In this document: one piece after another, positions 37,907 through 47,001 of the stretch
Position numbering within the stretch: the first letter of the stretch is position 1
How the letters are laid out: the number at the start of each line of letters is the position of its first letter
NCBI RefSeq assembly: GCF_003957375.1
Contig: NZ_CP025473.1
Location: 641,001 to 705,000 of the forward strand
Reading direction: 5' to 3'
Length of the DNA stretch: 64,000 nt
Source: Enterococcus mundtii
GTDB taxonomy: Bacteria; Bacillota; Bacilli; Lactobacillales; Enterococcaceae
Program-made: the position numbers and the translations under genes
Notes under the pieces: generated by a model
Seen by the model: only the letters and a program-made list of their open reading frames with translations
What the model was told of the DNA's origin: nothing
Databases searched by the model: none

Positions 37907-39415
37907 TTAGTTTAATAAAATTTTTCGTGGATTTAATCGTAGTATGCCGATGGAGGCTAGAAAAACTGAGAGTAAGCTGATCCCAAATGCAACAGCTGCT
38001 AGTAGGCCGAATTGAGCTGGTTGAACGGTGATTTCAAGGTCGCTTACTTGCTCCGAAACGGTAAATGGATTACTAGTTCCACCTGGTTGTCCGCCAGGTC
38101 CACGATTGCCACCACTAGGCATTTGCTCTCCTTGTTGCTCGGCAGGTGAGTCGGTTGACGTTTCAGTTTGTTGATCAAGTAACTGTTGACCAACCGCATT
38201 TGCAACGACATTTCCACTAAAGGAAGCCGCAGCTAACGCGACGATCATACATAGGGCTACTTCTGCAAACAATTGAAGGACGATTTTGCTTCTGGATTCA
38301 CCTAATGAAAGCAATACCCCTAATTCATGGCGACGCTCACGAATCGTGATCATGATGATCAAAGTCAAAATGATGATTCCGGTAACTGCAACGAGTAAAA
38401 CGACATTTTGTGAAAAACTAGCCACGTTGTTAAGTGGTTCAAGCATTGCTTGGAACATGGTATCGTTTGATTGAAGACTGAACGTTGAAGTATTGATCAG
38501 GTTTTCTGCTTCATTGATAAAGTCTGTCATTTTATTAGGATCGGTCAGCGTATAAACCGCAGAATCGATTGTGTCATCTTCTGCCGCGCCATTCAATGTA
38601 TTGGCAAACGTATAATAAGTATACAAAGTGTTCGCTGGATTCATGAAATTGAAATTCATTCCCATGCTACTAGTTGTTTCACTTGACTCATAGATTCCTT
38701 TGATCGTCATTTCATAAGTAGTTTCTTCATCTTCCGTGCTAGTAATTATGAAAGTGTCCCCTACGGATAAGTCATTCGCGCTAGCTAAAGTAGAGTCGAT
38801 CACAACATTATTCGTATCTTTGTCGCTATCAGTGATTCCTTCTCCTTCGATGATTTTAGCTGTGCCATCTGTAAAGCCACTGGTTTGGGCTGTATTCGAT
38901 ACCCCGCTGATTTGAAAATCTGCTTGGATCATTTGCGGTTTGCCACCTCCCATAGCTCCACCCAAGTTTTCACCGTTTGGTGCAGCTTCAGTTGCAGTAT
39001 CAGTTTCTTCGGATGTTTCTGAGGTATCAGAGCTTGAAATGGCAGTGATTCCGCTATTTGCTAAAGCTGATGCAGAGCTTTCAAAGGAAAAACTTGCTAC
39101 ATGATCTAGTGCTGCGATCTTTTCTGCATCGCTGACTGAAACAGGTGTGAGGGAGAAACTTCCAGGATCTGGTCGTCCACCGGATTCAGTATCAGTTGCC
39201 TCCGTTTGTTTTTGAAAAGCGGCTTCGCGATTTGCACTTAAAGTGACCGTCGCACCGACATCTTTTTGAGCTTGCTCTGCTGCTTCTTGTGCCGCACTAC
39301 GTATGGTTAGTCCAGCAAGAACGAAGACAAGGATTGCTGTAAAAACTGCTAATAATAATAAAGAACGCCCCCATTTTACTTTTGTACTTTTTAATGCTCG
39401 TTTGAAAAAATTCAT
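37907..39415 (-). CDS. FtsX-like ABC permease
   Basis: About 502 residues: one N-terminal membrane segment (WGRSLLLLAVFTAILVFVLAGLTI), a large extracellular MacB_PCD domain rich in Ser/Thr/Asp/Glu, and three C-terminal segments (around NVVLLVAVTGIIILTLIIMITIRERRHELGVLLSLG). A low-complexity Gly/Pro/Gln/Ser stretch (about residues 415-455) lies between the second and third. I chose MNFFKRALKS (AAAGGAGA 9 nt upstream). It partners with the ATPase after it. Functions in this family include antimicrobial peptide resistance and lipoprotein or cell-wall handling; no regulator pair is adjacent. Confidence 0.9.
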   Translation of the reverse strand: MNFFKRALKSTKVKWGRSLLLLAVFTAILVFVLAGLTIRSAAQEAAEQAQKDVGATVTLSANREAAFQKQTEATDTESGGRPDPGSFSLTPVSVSDAEKIAALDHVASFSFESSASALANSGITAISSSDTSETSEETDTATEAAPNGENLGGAMGGGKPQMIQADFQISGVSNTAQTSGFTDGTAKIIEGEGITDSDKDTNNVVIDSTLASANDLSVGDTFIITSTEDEETTYEMTIKGIYESSETTSSMGMNFNFMNPANTLYTYYTFANTLNGAAEDDTIDSAVYTLTDPNKMTDFINEAENLINTSTFSLQSNDTMFQAMLEPLNNVASFSQNVVLLVAVTGIIILTLIIMITIRERRHELGVLLSLGESRSKIVLQLFAEVALCMIVALAAASFSGNVVANAVGQQLLDQQTETSTDSPAEQQGEQMPSGGNRGPGGQPGGTSNPFTVSEQVSDLEITVQPAQFGLLAAVAFGISLLSVFLASIGILRLNPRKILLN

Positions 39416-39879
39416 TGGTTCGATCTCCTTTCGAAATGAGTACAAAAAATAGAATAAAGGGAGTAGCTTAAGCCTACCTTAAAAAGAGGCTACGAATACA
39501 AACAGTTGAAAGCTAAAAACAGATCAAATGGAGCAGGAAATGAAAAACATTCTATAGTTATTGAGTAATTTATGTTAAAATAGACGAAGTATCTTCTAAA
39601 ATAAAAGAAGAAAAAATGGTCTGGGAAAAACATGAAGATAGAAACAATCGTACATGCTAGCGATTTGTTTGATTTGTTGTATAATGATGTGGAGCAGTTG
39701 ATCGAGCAACTGAAGCAATCCCGATTTTTTTGTGTCAAAAAAAGATCCTAAACGCCTGTAAGATTAAGATAGATTTGATTATCTAATGAAATCATCCGAA
39801 AATGAGGCACTCAGAAATTGGATCGTTTTAAATAAAATAGAAAATCGACATCGTCAAAATGAAGATGTCATAAGAAGAG
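39416..39879. other. Gap with one possible small gene
   Basis: A 39-codon plus-strand frame (39632-39751, MKIETIVHASDLFDLLYNDVEQ) has an acidic helical look but only a weak ribosome site (GGGA). A GACATC/GATGTC hairpin (39847-39869) stands just before the rnjB ribosome site and may affect its translation. Nothing else is clear. Confidence 0.3.
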
Positions 39880-39888
39880 GTGAAATTT

Positions 39889-41568
39889 GTGAGTACCATT
39901 AAGATTATCCCTTTAGGCGGTGTACGCGAAAACGGAAAAAATTTGTACATTGCAGAAGTAGGGGAAGCAATTTTTATTTTAGACTGTGGTCTGAAGTATC
40001 CTGAAAACGAATTATTAGGGATTGACGTTGTAATTCCTGATTTTACGTATCTAGAAGATAATGTCGATCGTGTAGCAGGTGTCTTTCTGACACATGGTCA
40101 CGCAGATGCGATTGGGGCGTTGCCTTATTTATTGTCAAAGATTTCTGTACCTGTGTTCGGAACCGAATTGACGATCGAATTGGCAAAATTGAATGTCAAT
40201 CGCAATGATGCTGCAAAAGGATTCAAAGATTTTCATGTGGTAGATGAGCATACAGAGATTGATTTCGGTGAAACAATCGTTAGCTTCTTCCGCACCACCC
40301 ATACGATTCCAGATTCAGTTGGGATCAATTTAAAAACCCAAGAAGGAAATATCGTTTATACGGGTGATTTTAAATTTGACCAAATGGCGATCCCAATGTA
40401 CCAAACGGATTACGCTCGTTTAGCAGAGATTGGGAAAGAAGGCGTGTTAGCTTTACTGAGTGAGTCAGCAAATGCAGAAAACGCGACCCCTGTTGCTTCT
40501 GAGTTCCAAATTGCTGATGAAGTATTTGACACCATCAAATATTGGGAAGGACGGATCATCGTTGCTTGTGTTGCAAGTAATCTTCAACGTGTCCAACAAA
40601 TCTTAGACGCCGCTGCTAAAGCAGGACGTAAGGTTGTGTTGACTGGGCAAGACTTTGAACGGATCATCCGAACAGCTATGCGCTTAGAAAAACTTCAATT
40701 ACCAAGTGAAGACCTATTGGTCACATTAAAAGATATGAAAAACTATGAGCCTGAAGAACTGATCATTTTGGAAACAGGCCGGATGGGTGAACCAATCAAG
40801 TCTTTACAAAAAATGGCGAATGGCGCACATCGCCATATCAAGATCAAAGAAGGCGATCTTGTTTATATCACAACGACACCAAGTATTGCGATGGAAACAA
40901 TGGTTGCTAAGACAGAAGACATCATTTACCGAGCTGGTGGAATAGTCAAACAAATCTCTGACAACCTGCGGGTTTCCGGTCATGCAAATCCAAATGACTT
41001 ACAATTGATGTTGAACTTCATGAAACCTAAATATTTCATCCCAGTTCAAGGAGAATACCGTGAACTAGCTGCCCATGCAGACTTAGCCCATGCAGTTGGT
41101 ATCCCCTATAAAAATATCTATATCACAGGACGTGGGGATATTTTAGAATATAAAAACAAGCGGATGAGTGTGGCAGGTACGACAAGTGCTGAAAATGTCA
41201 TGATCGACGGACTAGGTGTCGGTGATATTGGAAACATCGTCTTACGCGATCGTAAAATCTTATCTGAAGACGGTATTTTTGTTGCAGTAGTGACAATTAG
41301 TCGTCGCGAAAAGAAAATTGTCTCAAAACCGCAAATCACTTCACGAGGATTTGTTTATGTCAAAGCAAGTCGTGATTTGATCAATGAAAGTAGCAACATG
41401 ATCGAAACTATTGTAGGCAAACATTTAGAAAGCGATGATTTCGAGTGGAGCAAGTTGAAACAAGAAATACGTGATCAATTAGGTCGCTATTTGTTTGAAC
41501 AAACCAAACGTCGCCCAGTGATTTTACCAGTCATCATGGAAGCGACACAACGTCGCGGCAAAAGATAA
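39889..41568 (+). CDS. rnjB: Ribonuclease J2
   Basis: A beta-CASP metallo-beta-lactamase ribonuclease of about 559 residues that works with RNase J1 in mRNA decay. The metal motif is THGHADAIG, lacking the second His of HxHxDH, as in J2-type proteins, which have weak activity and support J1. Other blocks are LDCGLKYPENELLGIDVVIPDFTYL, TTHTIPDS, YTGDFKFD, SGHAN and the C-terminal KTKRRPVILP-like tail. I chose GTG 39889: AGAGGTG lies 7 nt before it and contains the GTG of the longer frame. No rpoY or J1 gene is adjacent. Confidence 0.9.
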   Translation: MSTIKIIPLGGVRENGKNLYIAEVGEAIFILDCGLKYPENELLGIDVVIPDFTYLEDNVDRVAGVFLTHGHADAIGALPYLLSKISVPVFGTELTIELAKLNVNRNDAAKGFKDFHVVDEHTEIDFGETIVSFFRTTHTIPDSVGINLKTQEGNIVYTGDFKFDQMAIPMYQTDYARLAEIGKEGVLALLSESANAENATPVASEFQIADEVFDTIKYWEGRIIVACVASNLQRVQQILDAAAKAGRKVVLTGQDFERIIRTAMRLEKLQLPSEDLLVTLKDMKNYEPEELIILETGRMGEPIKSLQKMANGAHRHIKIKEGDLVYITTTPSIAMETMVAKTEDIIYRAGGIVKQISDNLRVSGHANPNDLQLMLNFMKPKYFIPVQGEYRELAAHADLAHAVGIPYKNIYITGRGDILEYKNKRMSVAGTTSAENVMIDGLGVGDIGNIVLRDRKILSEDGIFVAVVTISRREKKIVSKPQITSRGFVYVKASRDLINESSNMIETIVGKHLESDDFEWSKLKQEIRDQLGRYLFEQTKRRPVILPVIMEATQRRGKR

Positions 41569-41574
41569 AAAATG

Positions 41575-41631
41575 AAAAGCTATATCAAAAGGTGTTCAGA
41601 TAATGGATATGTTTGGTATAGCTTTTATTTT
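41575..41631 (+). terminator. rnjB terminator
   Basis: AAAAGCTATA/TATAGCTTTT (10 bp) with a long loop and TTTTATTTT tail. Confidence 0.65.
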
Positions 41632-41680
41632 ATAGAAGTGAGCGCATTGGATATATTATGGAAAGGTGGAAGTGTATGTA

Positions 41681-42031
41681 ATGGAAAAGGAATTTTTTTT
41701 GGAAAATAATCAAATGAAAGAGAAACAGATTATCGTTTTTGGCGTAACTTCAATGAGTACAGATAGTACGCTTTATATCAATTTGTTAGTAACAAAGATG
41801 AACAACTTAGCAAAAAAACAAAATTTACTTGTGCATGTTGACATGCATAGCATTTCTAAGTTGGATCAGTATGCAAAGGCTGCCGATGTTATTCTATTAT
41901 CACCAGAGCTGTCTTCTATGAGAGAAACTATCGTAAAAGATTATCCTACAAAGGTTATTGAAGTGATAGACATGAAAGATTATGGTCTGCTAAATGCTGA
42001 GAATATCTTAAAAAAATTTTTTGATCACTAA
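41681..42031 (+). CDS. PTS lactose/cellobiose IIB-like protein lacking the phosphorylated Cys
   Basis: The 116-residue protein has the IIB-lac/cel fold: IIVFGVTSMSTDSTLYINLLVTKM (P-loop strand and helix), DVILLSPELSSMRETI and the C-terminal helix GLLNAENILKKFF. The usual start of the loop, VCxAGMSTS, here reads FGVTSMSTDS, so the Cys that receives phosphate from IIA is absent. No IIA or IIC gene is adjacent. It cannot act as a normal phosphocarrier; a regulatory or vestigial role is possible. I chose ATG 41681 with AAAGGTGG upstream. Confidence 0.7.
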   Translation: MEKEFFLENNQMKEKQIIVFGVTSMSTDSTLYINLLVTKMNNLAKKQNLLVHVDMHSISKLDQYAKAADVILLSPELSSMRETIVKDYPTKVIEVIDMKDYGLLNAENILKKFFDH

Positions 42032-42053
42032 ACTAGAGAAGAAGAAATTTTCA

Positions 42054-42077
42054 AAGTAGTTAGCAAACTGCTTTTTT
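42054..42077 (+). terminator. Short terminator after the IIB-like gene
   Basis: AAGTAGTT-AGCAA-ACTGCTT stem (with G-U pairs) then six Ts. Confidence 0.55.
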
Positions 42078-42148
42078 ATATTTTATCACTCTTCCACCTA
42101 AAAAAGTGTTGCGGATTAGTTCAGTCTTGTAAGGCTTATAAGGTAGCT

Positions 42149-42234
42149 AAACTGTAATAAAAAATACCAATAGTAGAAACTAGCGTCTTAGTTTCTACTA
42201 TTGGTATTTTTTATTTTGAACATTATTACAGTTT
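42149..42234. repeat. Long, nearly perfect inverted repeat
   Basis: Outer arms AAACTGTAATA/TATTACAGTTT and inner arms of about 23 bp (AATACCAATAGTAGAAACTA and complement) with a 6-nt loop form a hairpin of about 85 nt. T-tracts occur both ways, so it could terminate in either direction, but no gene next to it needs it. It may be a mobile-element remnant or an RNA element. The rest of the 42078-42464 gap shows no gene. Confidence 0.7.
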
Positions 42235-42464
42235 CGTAGTCATTCTAGATTTATTCACAGAAATCAAACAATAAACAGAAACTGTCAATTATAGACGAAA
42301 CATTCTTTTATCTGGGTATTCAATAGTAAGTACACGCTCACTTGATACTTGGTACAACCTGTATTATCTGTTACAATTGAATAGGATATACTGTACTACT
42401 AATTGTGTAAATGTTCGAAACGAAAACGAAAGAGTCAGTGACCAAAATGTTGAGGAGTGAGAAG

Positions 42465-43145
42465 ATGAAGATTACTTATCATGGACATTCTTGTATTTCT
42501 CTTGAAATGCAAAATGGCCAACAAGTGCTGATAGATCCATTTATTACTGGGAATCCTATGACTGATTTAAAAGTGGATGAAGTCCAGACGGACTGGATAT
42601 TGATCACCCATGGACATGCTGATCATATTGGAGACATGTTGCCGATTGCGAAGAACAATGAGGCGACCATCATCAGTATTGTCGAAATCGCTGATTATGC
42701 ACAACGGCAAGGAGCAAACTCTTTTGGTATGAATATTGGTGGCAAAAGGGAGTTTCCTTTTGGCACAGTCAAATTTGTCCATGCACAGCATAGTTCAAGT
42801 ATTGAAATCGATGGTGTTTCGCGTTATATGGGAGAGCCTAGTGGTATTCTGATCCAAGCAGAGGGGAAGACGATTTATCATGCGGGTGATACCGCAGATT
42901 TTAGCGATTTAGCGCTCTTAGGTGAACAGTTTATGATCGATGTAGCCTTTTTACCGATTGGCGACAATTATACAATGGGTCCTGAGGATGCGGCTCGTGC
43001 AGCGAAGCGAATCAAAGCGAAGAAAGTCGTACCGATCCATTACAATACCTTTCCCGTCATTGAACAAGATCCGCAAGTATTCATCGATTTATTAGCAGAT
43101 ACCGAAGGAAAAATAATGAGCGTTTCGGAAACGCTGGAAGTGTAG
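42465..43145 (+). CDS. UPF0173 metal-dependent hydrolase (YtkL-like)
   Basis: A 226-residue metallo-beta-lactamase-fold protein starting MKITYHGHSCISLE, with the metal motif ITHGHADHIGD, IYHAGDTADFSD and a late KVVPIHYNTF His. The family (B. subtilis YtkL) has no settled function. I chose ATG 42465 (GAGGAG 8 nt upstream). It precedes ytoI- and nrnA-type genes at 9 and 15 bp spacing, a conserved Firmicute cluster. Confidence 0.92.
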   Translation: MKITYHGHSCISLEMQNGQQVLIDPFITGNPMTDLKVDEVQTDWILITHGHADHIGDMLPIAKNNEATIISIVEIADYAQRQGANSFGMNIGGKREFPFGTVKFVHAQHSSSIEIDGVSRYMGEPSGILIQAEGKTIYHAGDTADFSDLALLGEQFMIDVAFLPIGDNYTMGPEDAARAAKRIKAKKVVPIHYNTFPVIEQDPQVFIDLLADTEGKIMSVSETLEV

Positions 43146-43154
43146 GGGAAAAAG

Positions 43155-44486
43155 ATGGCGACAAAACATGATTTGATTTTAGAATATATCGAAAGCCTAC
43201 CAGTGGGGAATCGAATATCTGTCCGTAGTATAGCCAAAGAATTGAACGTCAGTGAGGGAACGGCCTATCGAGCAATTAAAGATGCTGAAAATGTAGGGTT
43301 AGTGTCAACGATCCAACGAGTAGGAACGATACGGATCGAACGTAAGTTGAAGAAAAATATCGAACGATTGACGTTTGGCGAAGTCGTGCGGATCATCGAA
43401 GGCGATGTCTTAGGCGGGGCAGTCGGTCTAGATAAAGTCTTGAATAAATTTGTCATAGGTGCGATGACCGAACATGCAATGGAACGCTATATCACTCCAG
43501 GTTCATTGATGATCGTCGGTAACCGTACTGAAGTGCAAAAGTTAGCACTTGAGGATGGCGCAGCAGTGTTGATCACGGGTGGCTTTGATACGACGCCTGA
43601 GATTGCCAAATTAGCTGATGAATTAGCTATGCCGATTTTACGTACGACCTATGATACATTTACTGTAGCAACGATGATTAACCGAGCGCTTAGTGACCAA
43701 CTGATCAAAAAAGATATCATGCTCGTCGGTGATATTTATCTGTCTGCCCAGAAAACACATTATTTGTTACAGTCGGATACGGTGGCTGATTATCAACGGA
43801 TTTCAGAAGAAACCCAACATTCTCGTTTCCCAGTGGTGAATCATCACATGCGTTTGATGGGGATCATTACGGCAAAAGATGTCGTAGGTAAAGCACCGAC
43901 ACAAGTCATTGATCGGGTCATGACCAAAGATCCAATCAGTGTCAAGAAAACGATGAGCGTTGCTTCTGTCGGACATCAAATGATTTGGGATGGTTTAGAA
44001 GTCATGCCAGTCGTTTCCGATGATTTGACGTTAGAAGGATTGATCACACGACAAGATGTCATGAAGGCGATGCAATTGGTACAACGTCAACCGCAAATTG
44101 CTGATACGATTTCTGATCAGATTTCAGGAGCTATCCAAACGATCGATACCGATCGCGAAGGCAATCGATTGACGACGCCTAAGTTCAAATTTGAGGTTTC
44201 ACCACAAATGGTAACAGGTGTTGGAACGATTTCTTTTGGGGTATTAAGTGAAATCATTTCAGATGTTGCTCAAAAAACAATGATCATGAATCAACGAAGA
44301 AATATCTTGTTGGAACAAATGAATCTACATTACCTTCGTCTGATCCAGATCGAAAGTGAGTTAGACATTCATCCAAGAGTTTTAGAAATCGGTAGAAGGT
44401 CTGCTAAACTTGATGTAGAAGTATTTATAGAAAACACGATCGTGGCTAAAGCTATTGTCGTCTGCCAAGTGATGGAACGTTCGTAG
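43155..44486 (+). CDS. HTH-DRTGG-CBS-hotdog regulator-like protein (YtoI)
   Basis: The 443-residue protein has, in order, an N-terminal winged-helix (residues 1-65, ISVRSIAKELNVSEGTAYRAIKDAENVGL), a DRTGG domain (about 70-185), two CBS motifs (about 195-310, FPVVNHHMRLMGIITAKDVVG; VMPVVSDDLTLEGLITRQDVM) and a hotdog-like C-terminal domain (from about 330). CBS pairs usually bind adenine nucleotides. The same domain string is found in B. subtilis YtoI next to ytqI. It is cotranscribed with its neighbours; function not established. Confidence 0.9.
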   Translation: MATKHDLILEYIESLPVGNRISVRSIAKELNVSEGTAYRAIKDAENVGLVSTIQRVGTIRIERKLKKNIERLTFGEVVRIIEGDVLGGAVGLDKVLNKFVIGAMTEHAMERYITPGSLMIVGNRTEVQKLALEDGAAVLITGGFDTTPEIAKLADELAMPILRTTYDTFTVATMINRALSDQLIKKDIMLVGDIYLSAQKTHYLLQSDTVADYQRISEETQHSRFPVVNHHMRLMGIITAKDVVGKAPTQVIDRVMTKDPISVKKTMSVASVGHQMIWDGLEVMPVVSDDLTLEGLITRQDVMKAMQLVQRQPQIADTISDQISGAIQTIDTDREGNRLTTPKFKFEVSPQMVTGVGTISFGVLSEIISDVAQKTMIMNQRRNILLEQMNLHYLRLIQIESELDIHPRVLEIGRRSAKLDVEVFIENTIVAKAIVVCQVMERS

Positions 44487-44501
44487 GAAGTAGGAAAGAA
44501 A

Positions 44502-45452
44502 ATGACCATACAAGAAGAAATTTTGAATGAAATCAAAAAATATCAAAAAATCGTGATCCACCGACATCAAAGGCCAGATCCAGATGCTTTAGGTTCACAA
44601 GTGGGATTAGCCGAGTTATTACGTAATAGTTTTCCAGAAAAAGAAATTCGTCAAGTTGGAAAAGACGTTGAAGGTTTACGTTATTTAACAGAAATGCAAG
44701 AAATCGACGATGCCTTCTATCAAGGGGCATTAGTCATTGTGACAGACACAGCGAATGCGCCACGTATCGATGATAAGCGTTATTCCTTAGGAGATCAAGT
44801 GATCAAAATCGATCATCATCCAAATGATGAACCATATGGCGATTTACTTTGGGTGGATACGAAAGCTAGTAGCTGTAGTGAAATGATCGCTGAGTTTGCT
44901 TTGATGTTCCCTAATGAGCTGAAAATGAACAGCGATTCTGCTCGTTTATTGTATGCGGGAATCGTTGGAGATACTGGTAGGTTTTTGTATCCTTCAACAA
45001 CAGGTCGTACGTTAGAACTAGCAGCAGAGTTAAGAAAGTACTCTTTCGATGCAAGCCAATTGAATCGTGAAATTGAACAGATCACCATGAAAGTAGCGAA
45101 ATTATCCGGTTGTGTCTATCAAACGATCGAAGTTGACGAAAAAGGTGCCGGAAAAGTAATTTTGTCACAAGAATTGTTAGACAAGTATGGCATCGTTGAT
45201 TCAGAGACCGCAGCTGTCGTCTCTTTACCGGGTGTGATTGACGAAGTGTTAGCTTGGGCGATTTTTGTCGAACAACCAGAGGGCTATTATCGTGTACGTT
45301 TACGTTCAAAAGGACCAGTCATCAACGAGATCGCCAAACGACATCATGGTGGCGGCCATCCCTTAGCAAGTGGCGCAAATGCAAAAGACCTGCAAGAAGT
45401 AGCAGAGATCTACAAAGAAATACAAGAAGCTTGCACCAATTATGCACGTTAA
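44502..45452 (+). CDS. nrnA: DHH-DHHA1 nanoRNase / pAp phosphatase
   Basis: NrnA degrades 2-5 nt RNA oligomers from the 5' end and dephosphorylates pAp. The 316-residue protein has the four DHH metal motifs (RHQRPDPDALGS; VTDTANAPR; KIDHHPND; YAGIVGDTGRF) and the C-terminal DHHA1 motif HHGGGHPLASGA. GGAAAG precedes ATG. It closes the ytkL-ytoI-nrnA operon. Confidence 0.95.
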   Translation: MTIQEEILNEIKKYQKIVIHRHQRPDPDALGSQVGLAELLRNSFPEKEIRQVGKDVEGLRYLTEMQEIDDAFYQGALVIVTDTANAPRIDDKRYSLGDQVIKIDHHPNDEPYGDLLWVDTKASSCSEMIAEFALMFPNELKMNSDSARLLYAGIVGDTGRFLYPSTTGRTLELAAELRKYSFDASQLNREIEQITMKVAKLSGCVYQTIEVDEKGAGKVILSQELLDKYGIVDSETAAVVSLPGVIDEVLAWAIFVEQPEGYYRVRLRSKGPVINEIAKRHHGGGHPLASGANAKDLQEVAEIYKEIQEACTNYAR

Positions 45453-45533
45453 AAGTGTACTTCAAGTAGTCAATCGAGAATTTTAAGCAAACGTTACATT
45501 CTCTTTTATCTATTCCCTTTGGCACGAATAAAT

Positions 45534-45614
45534 GGTGGGGGTAGAAGTGACCTCTTCGGCAATCAGGTTCCTTCTACCTTGCCCCTTTACTCATCGAAGT
45601 TGAGTGTCTTTTTA
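45534..45614 (+). ncRNA. Structured RNA or 3'UTR with terminator
   Basis: GGGGGTAGAAG (about 45537-45547) pairs with CTTCTACC and CCCC (45571-45585), with an inner ACCT/AGGT helix, a two-tier hairpin. It is followed by a short ACTCA/TGAGT hairpin (45589-45605) and TTTTT. No promoter is obvious, so it may be the 3' end of the nrnA transcript rather than a free RNA. Not a known class to me. Confidence 0.4.
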
Positions 45615-45752
45615 TCAGGGATATGTGCAATCAAGGTCAGTGAGATTGAATCAGCGGAGGTATTCTAGGATCTCCGATAAGAAGTTGCTCTTTTCAAACT
45701 GTTATTTTTCCGTTATAATATTGCTCAATAACGAACAAAAAGGAGAAACAAC

Positions 45753-46091
45753 ATGACAGTACCAAATTGCCCAGTATGTGGTTCAGAATATGCTTATGAA
45801 GATCGGGGATTATTGATTTGTCCTGAATGTGGAAACGAATGGACACCATCTGAAGAAACAGAAGCAGAAGCAGAAGGTTTAGTAGTACTTGATGCAAACG
45901 GCAATCGTTTAACAGATGGCGACAGTGTGACCGTTATCAAGGATTTAAAAGTAAAAGGAGCTTTCTCACCTATCAAACAAGGAACAAAGGTGAAGAATAT
46001 CCGTTTAGTTGAAGGAGACCATAATATCGATTGTAAAATCGAAGGGTTTGGTCCAATGAAGCTGAAATCAGAATTTGTCAAAAAGAATTAA
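45753..46091 (+). CDS. YjdM/PhnA-family zinc-ribbon protein
   Basis: A 112-residue protein with an N-terminal zinc ribbon ([22 protein letters not shown], four Cys) and a C-terminal PhnA-like domain ([24 protein letters not shown] and the [10 protein letters not shown] end). Despite the old name it is not shown to act in phosphonate use. AAAAGGAG precedes ATG. Single gene. Confidence 0.92.
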   Translation: MTVPNCPVCGSEYAYEDRGLLICPECGNEWTPSEETEAEAEGLVVLDANGNRLTDGDSVTVIKDLKVKGAFSPIKQGTKVKNIRLVEGDHNIDCKIEGFGPMKLKSEFVKKN

Positions 46092-46168
46092 AATATTCAA
46101 TCTCTTTTCACAATTATTCTACTCGAACAATGGTAAAATAAAAGCAATGAGGAAAGGGTGAAACGATT

Positions 46169-46873
46169 ATGTATGGATATGGTTTTTATGGCTTAGATCC
46201 AACGTTTCTTTTAGTTATTGCTGGATTGGCTATTTCCGGAATTGCTTCTGCTTACGTCAATAGTACTTTTCGTAAATACGACAAAATCAGAAGCAAAAAT
46301 AACGTGACTGGTACACAAGCCGCTCAGTTCATTTTACAAAGTCAGCAAATCAATAACGTTGGCGTCCAACAAATCGCCGGTGATTTGACGGACAATTATA
46401 ATTCAGGGAACAAGATGTTGAGTTTATCGCAAGCTACAGCACAATCTACATCAGTCGCTGCAATTGGTGTAGCTGCCCATGAATGTGGACACGCAGTGCA
46501 AGATGCCGTTGGTTATGCTCCGTTGAAAATCAGAGCTTCATTAGTGCCTGTCGCGAATTTTGGCTCGATGATTTCGTTTCCGTTGATCATGGTAGGTGTA
46601 TTATTTAGTTGGAATACGACGTTGATCAATATTGGTATCTTCGCTTTTTCATTGGCACTATTGTTTCAACTTGTTACGCTACCAGTAGAGTTCAATGCGT
46701 CAAGACGAGCGATCCAAATTTTAAGTGAAGGTGGCTTACTGACAGAAGAAGAGGTACCAATGGCGAAACATGTGCTATTTGCGGCGGCTTTGACCTATGT
46801 TGCTGCAGCGCTATCTACTTTCTTACAATTACTACGTTTGATTTTGCTCTTTGGCGGCAATCGTCGAGACTAG
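46169..46873 (+). CDS. Membrane zinc metallopeptidase, YugP family
   Basis: The 234-residue membrane protein has an N-terminal segment, then the zincin motif HECGHAVQDA, and further membrane segments. The third ligand is probably the Glu in PVEFNASRRAIQIL, as in peptidase_M48-like neighbours. YugP substrates are unknown. AAAGGGTG precedes ATG. Stands alone, convergent with the Mga-like regulator. Confidence 0.9.
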   Translation: MYGYGFYGLDPTFLLVIAGLAISGIASAYVNSTFRKYDKIRSKNNVTGTQAAQFILQSQQINNVGVQQIAGDLTDNYNSGNKMLSLSQATAQSTSVAAIGVAAHECGHAVQDAVGYAPLKIRASLVPVANFGSMISFPLIMVGVLFSWNTTLINIGIFAFSLALLFQLVTLPVEFNASRRAIQILSEGGLLTEEEVPMAKHVLFAAALTYVAAALSTFLQLLRLILLFGGNRRD

Positions 46874-47001
46874 AACAAACCAATAGAAGTGAGGGACAGT
46901 CGATTGGACTGATCCACTCACTTTTTATTTTGGAGAAATTTTTAGCAATTTAAAAGTTCAGACGATAGAGACACGCTTGTTTCTCCTATCTTTTCTTTAA
47001 A

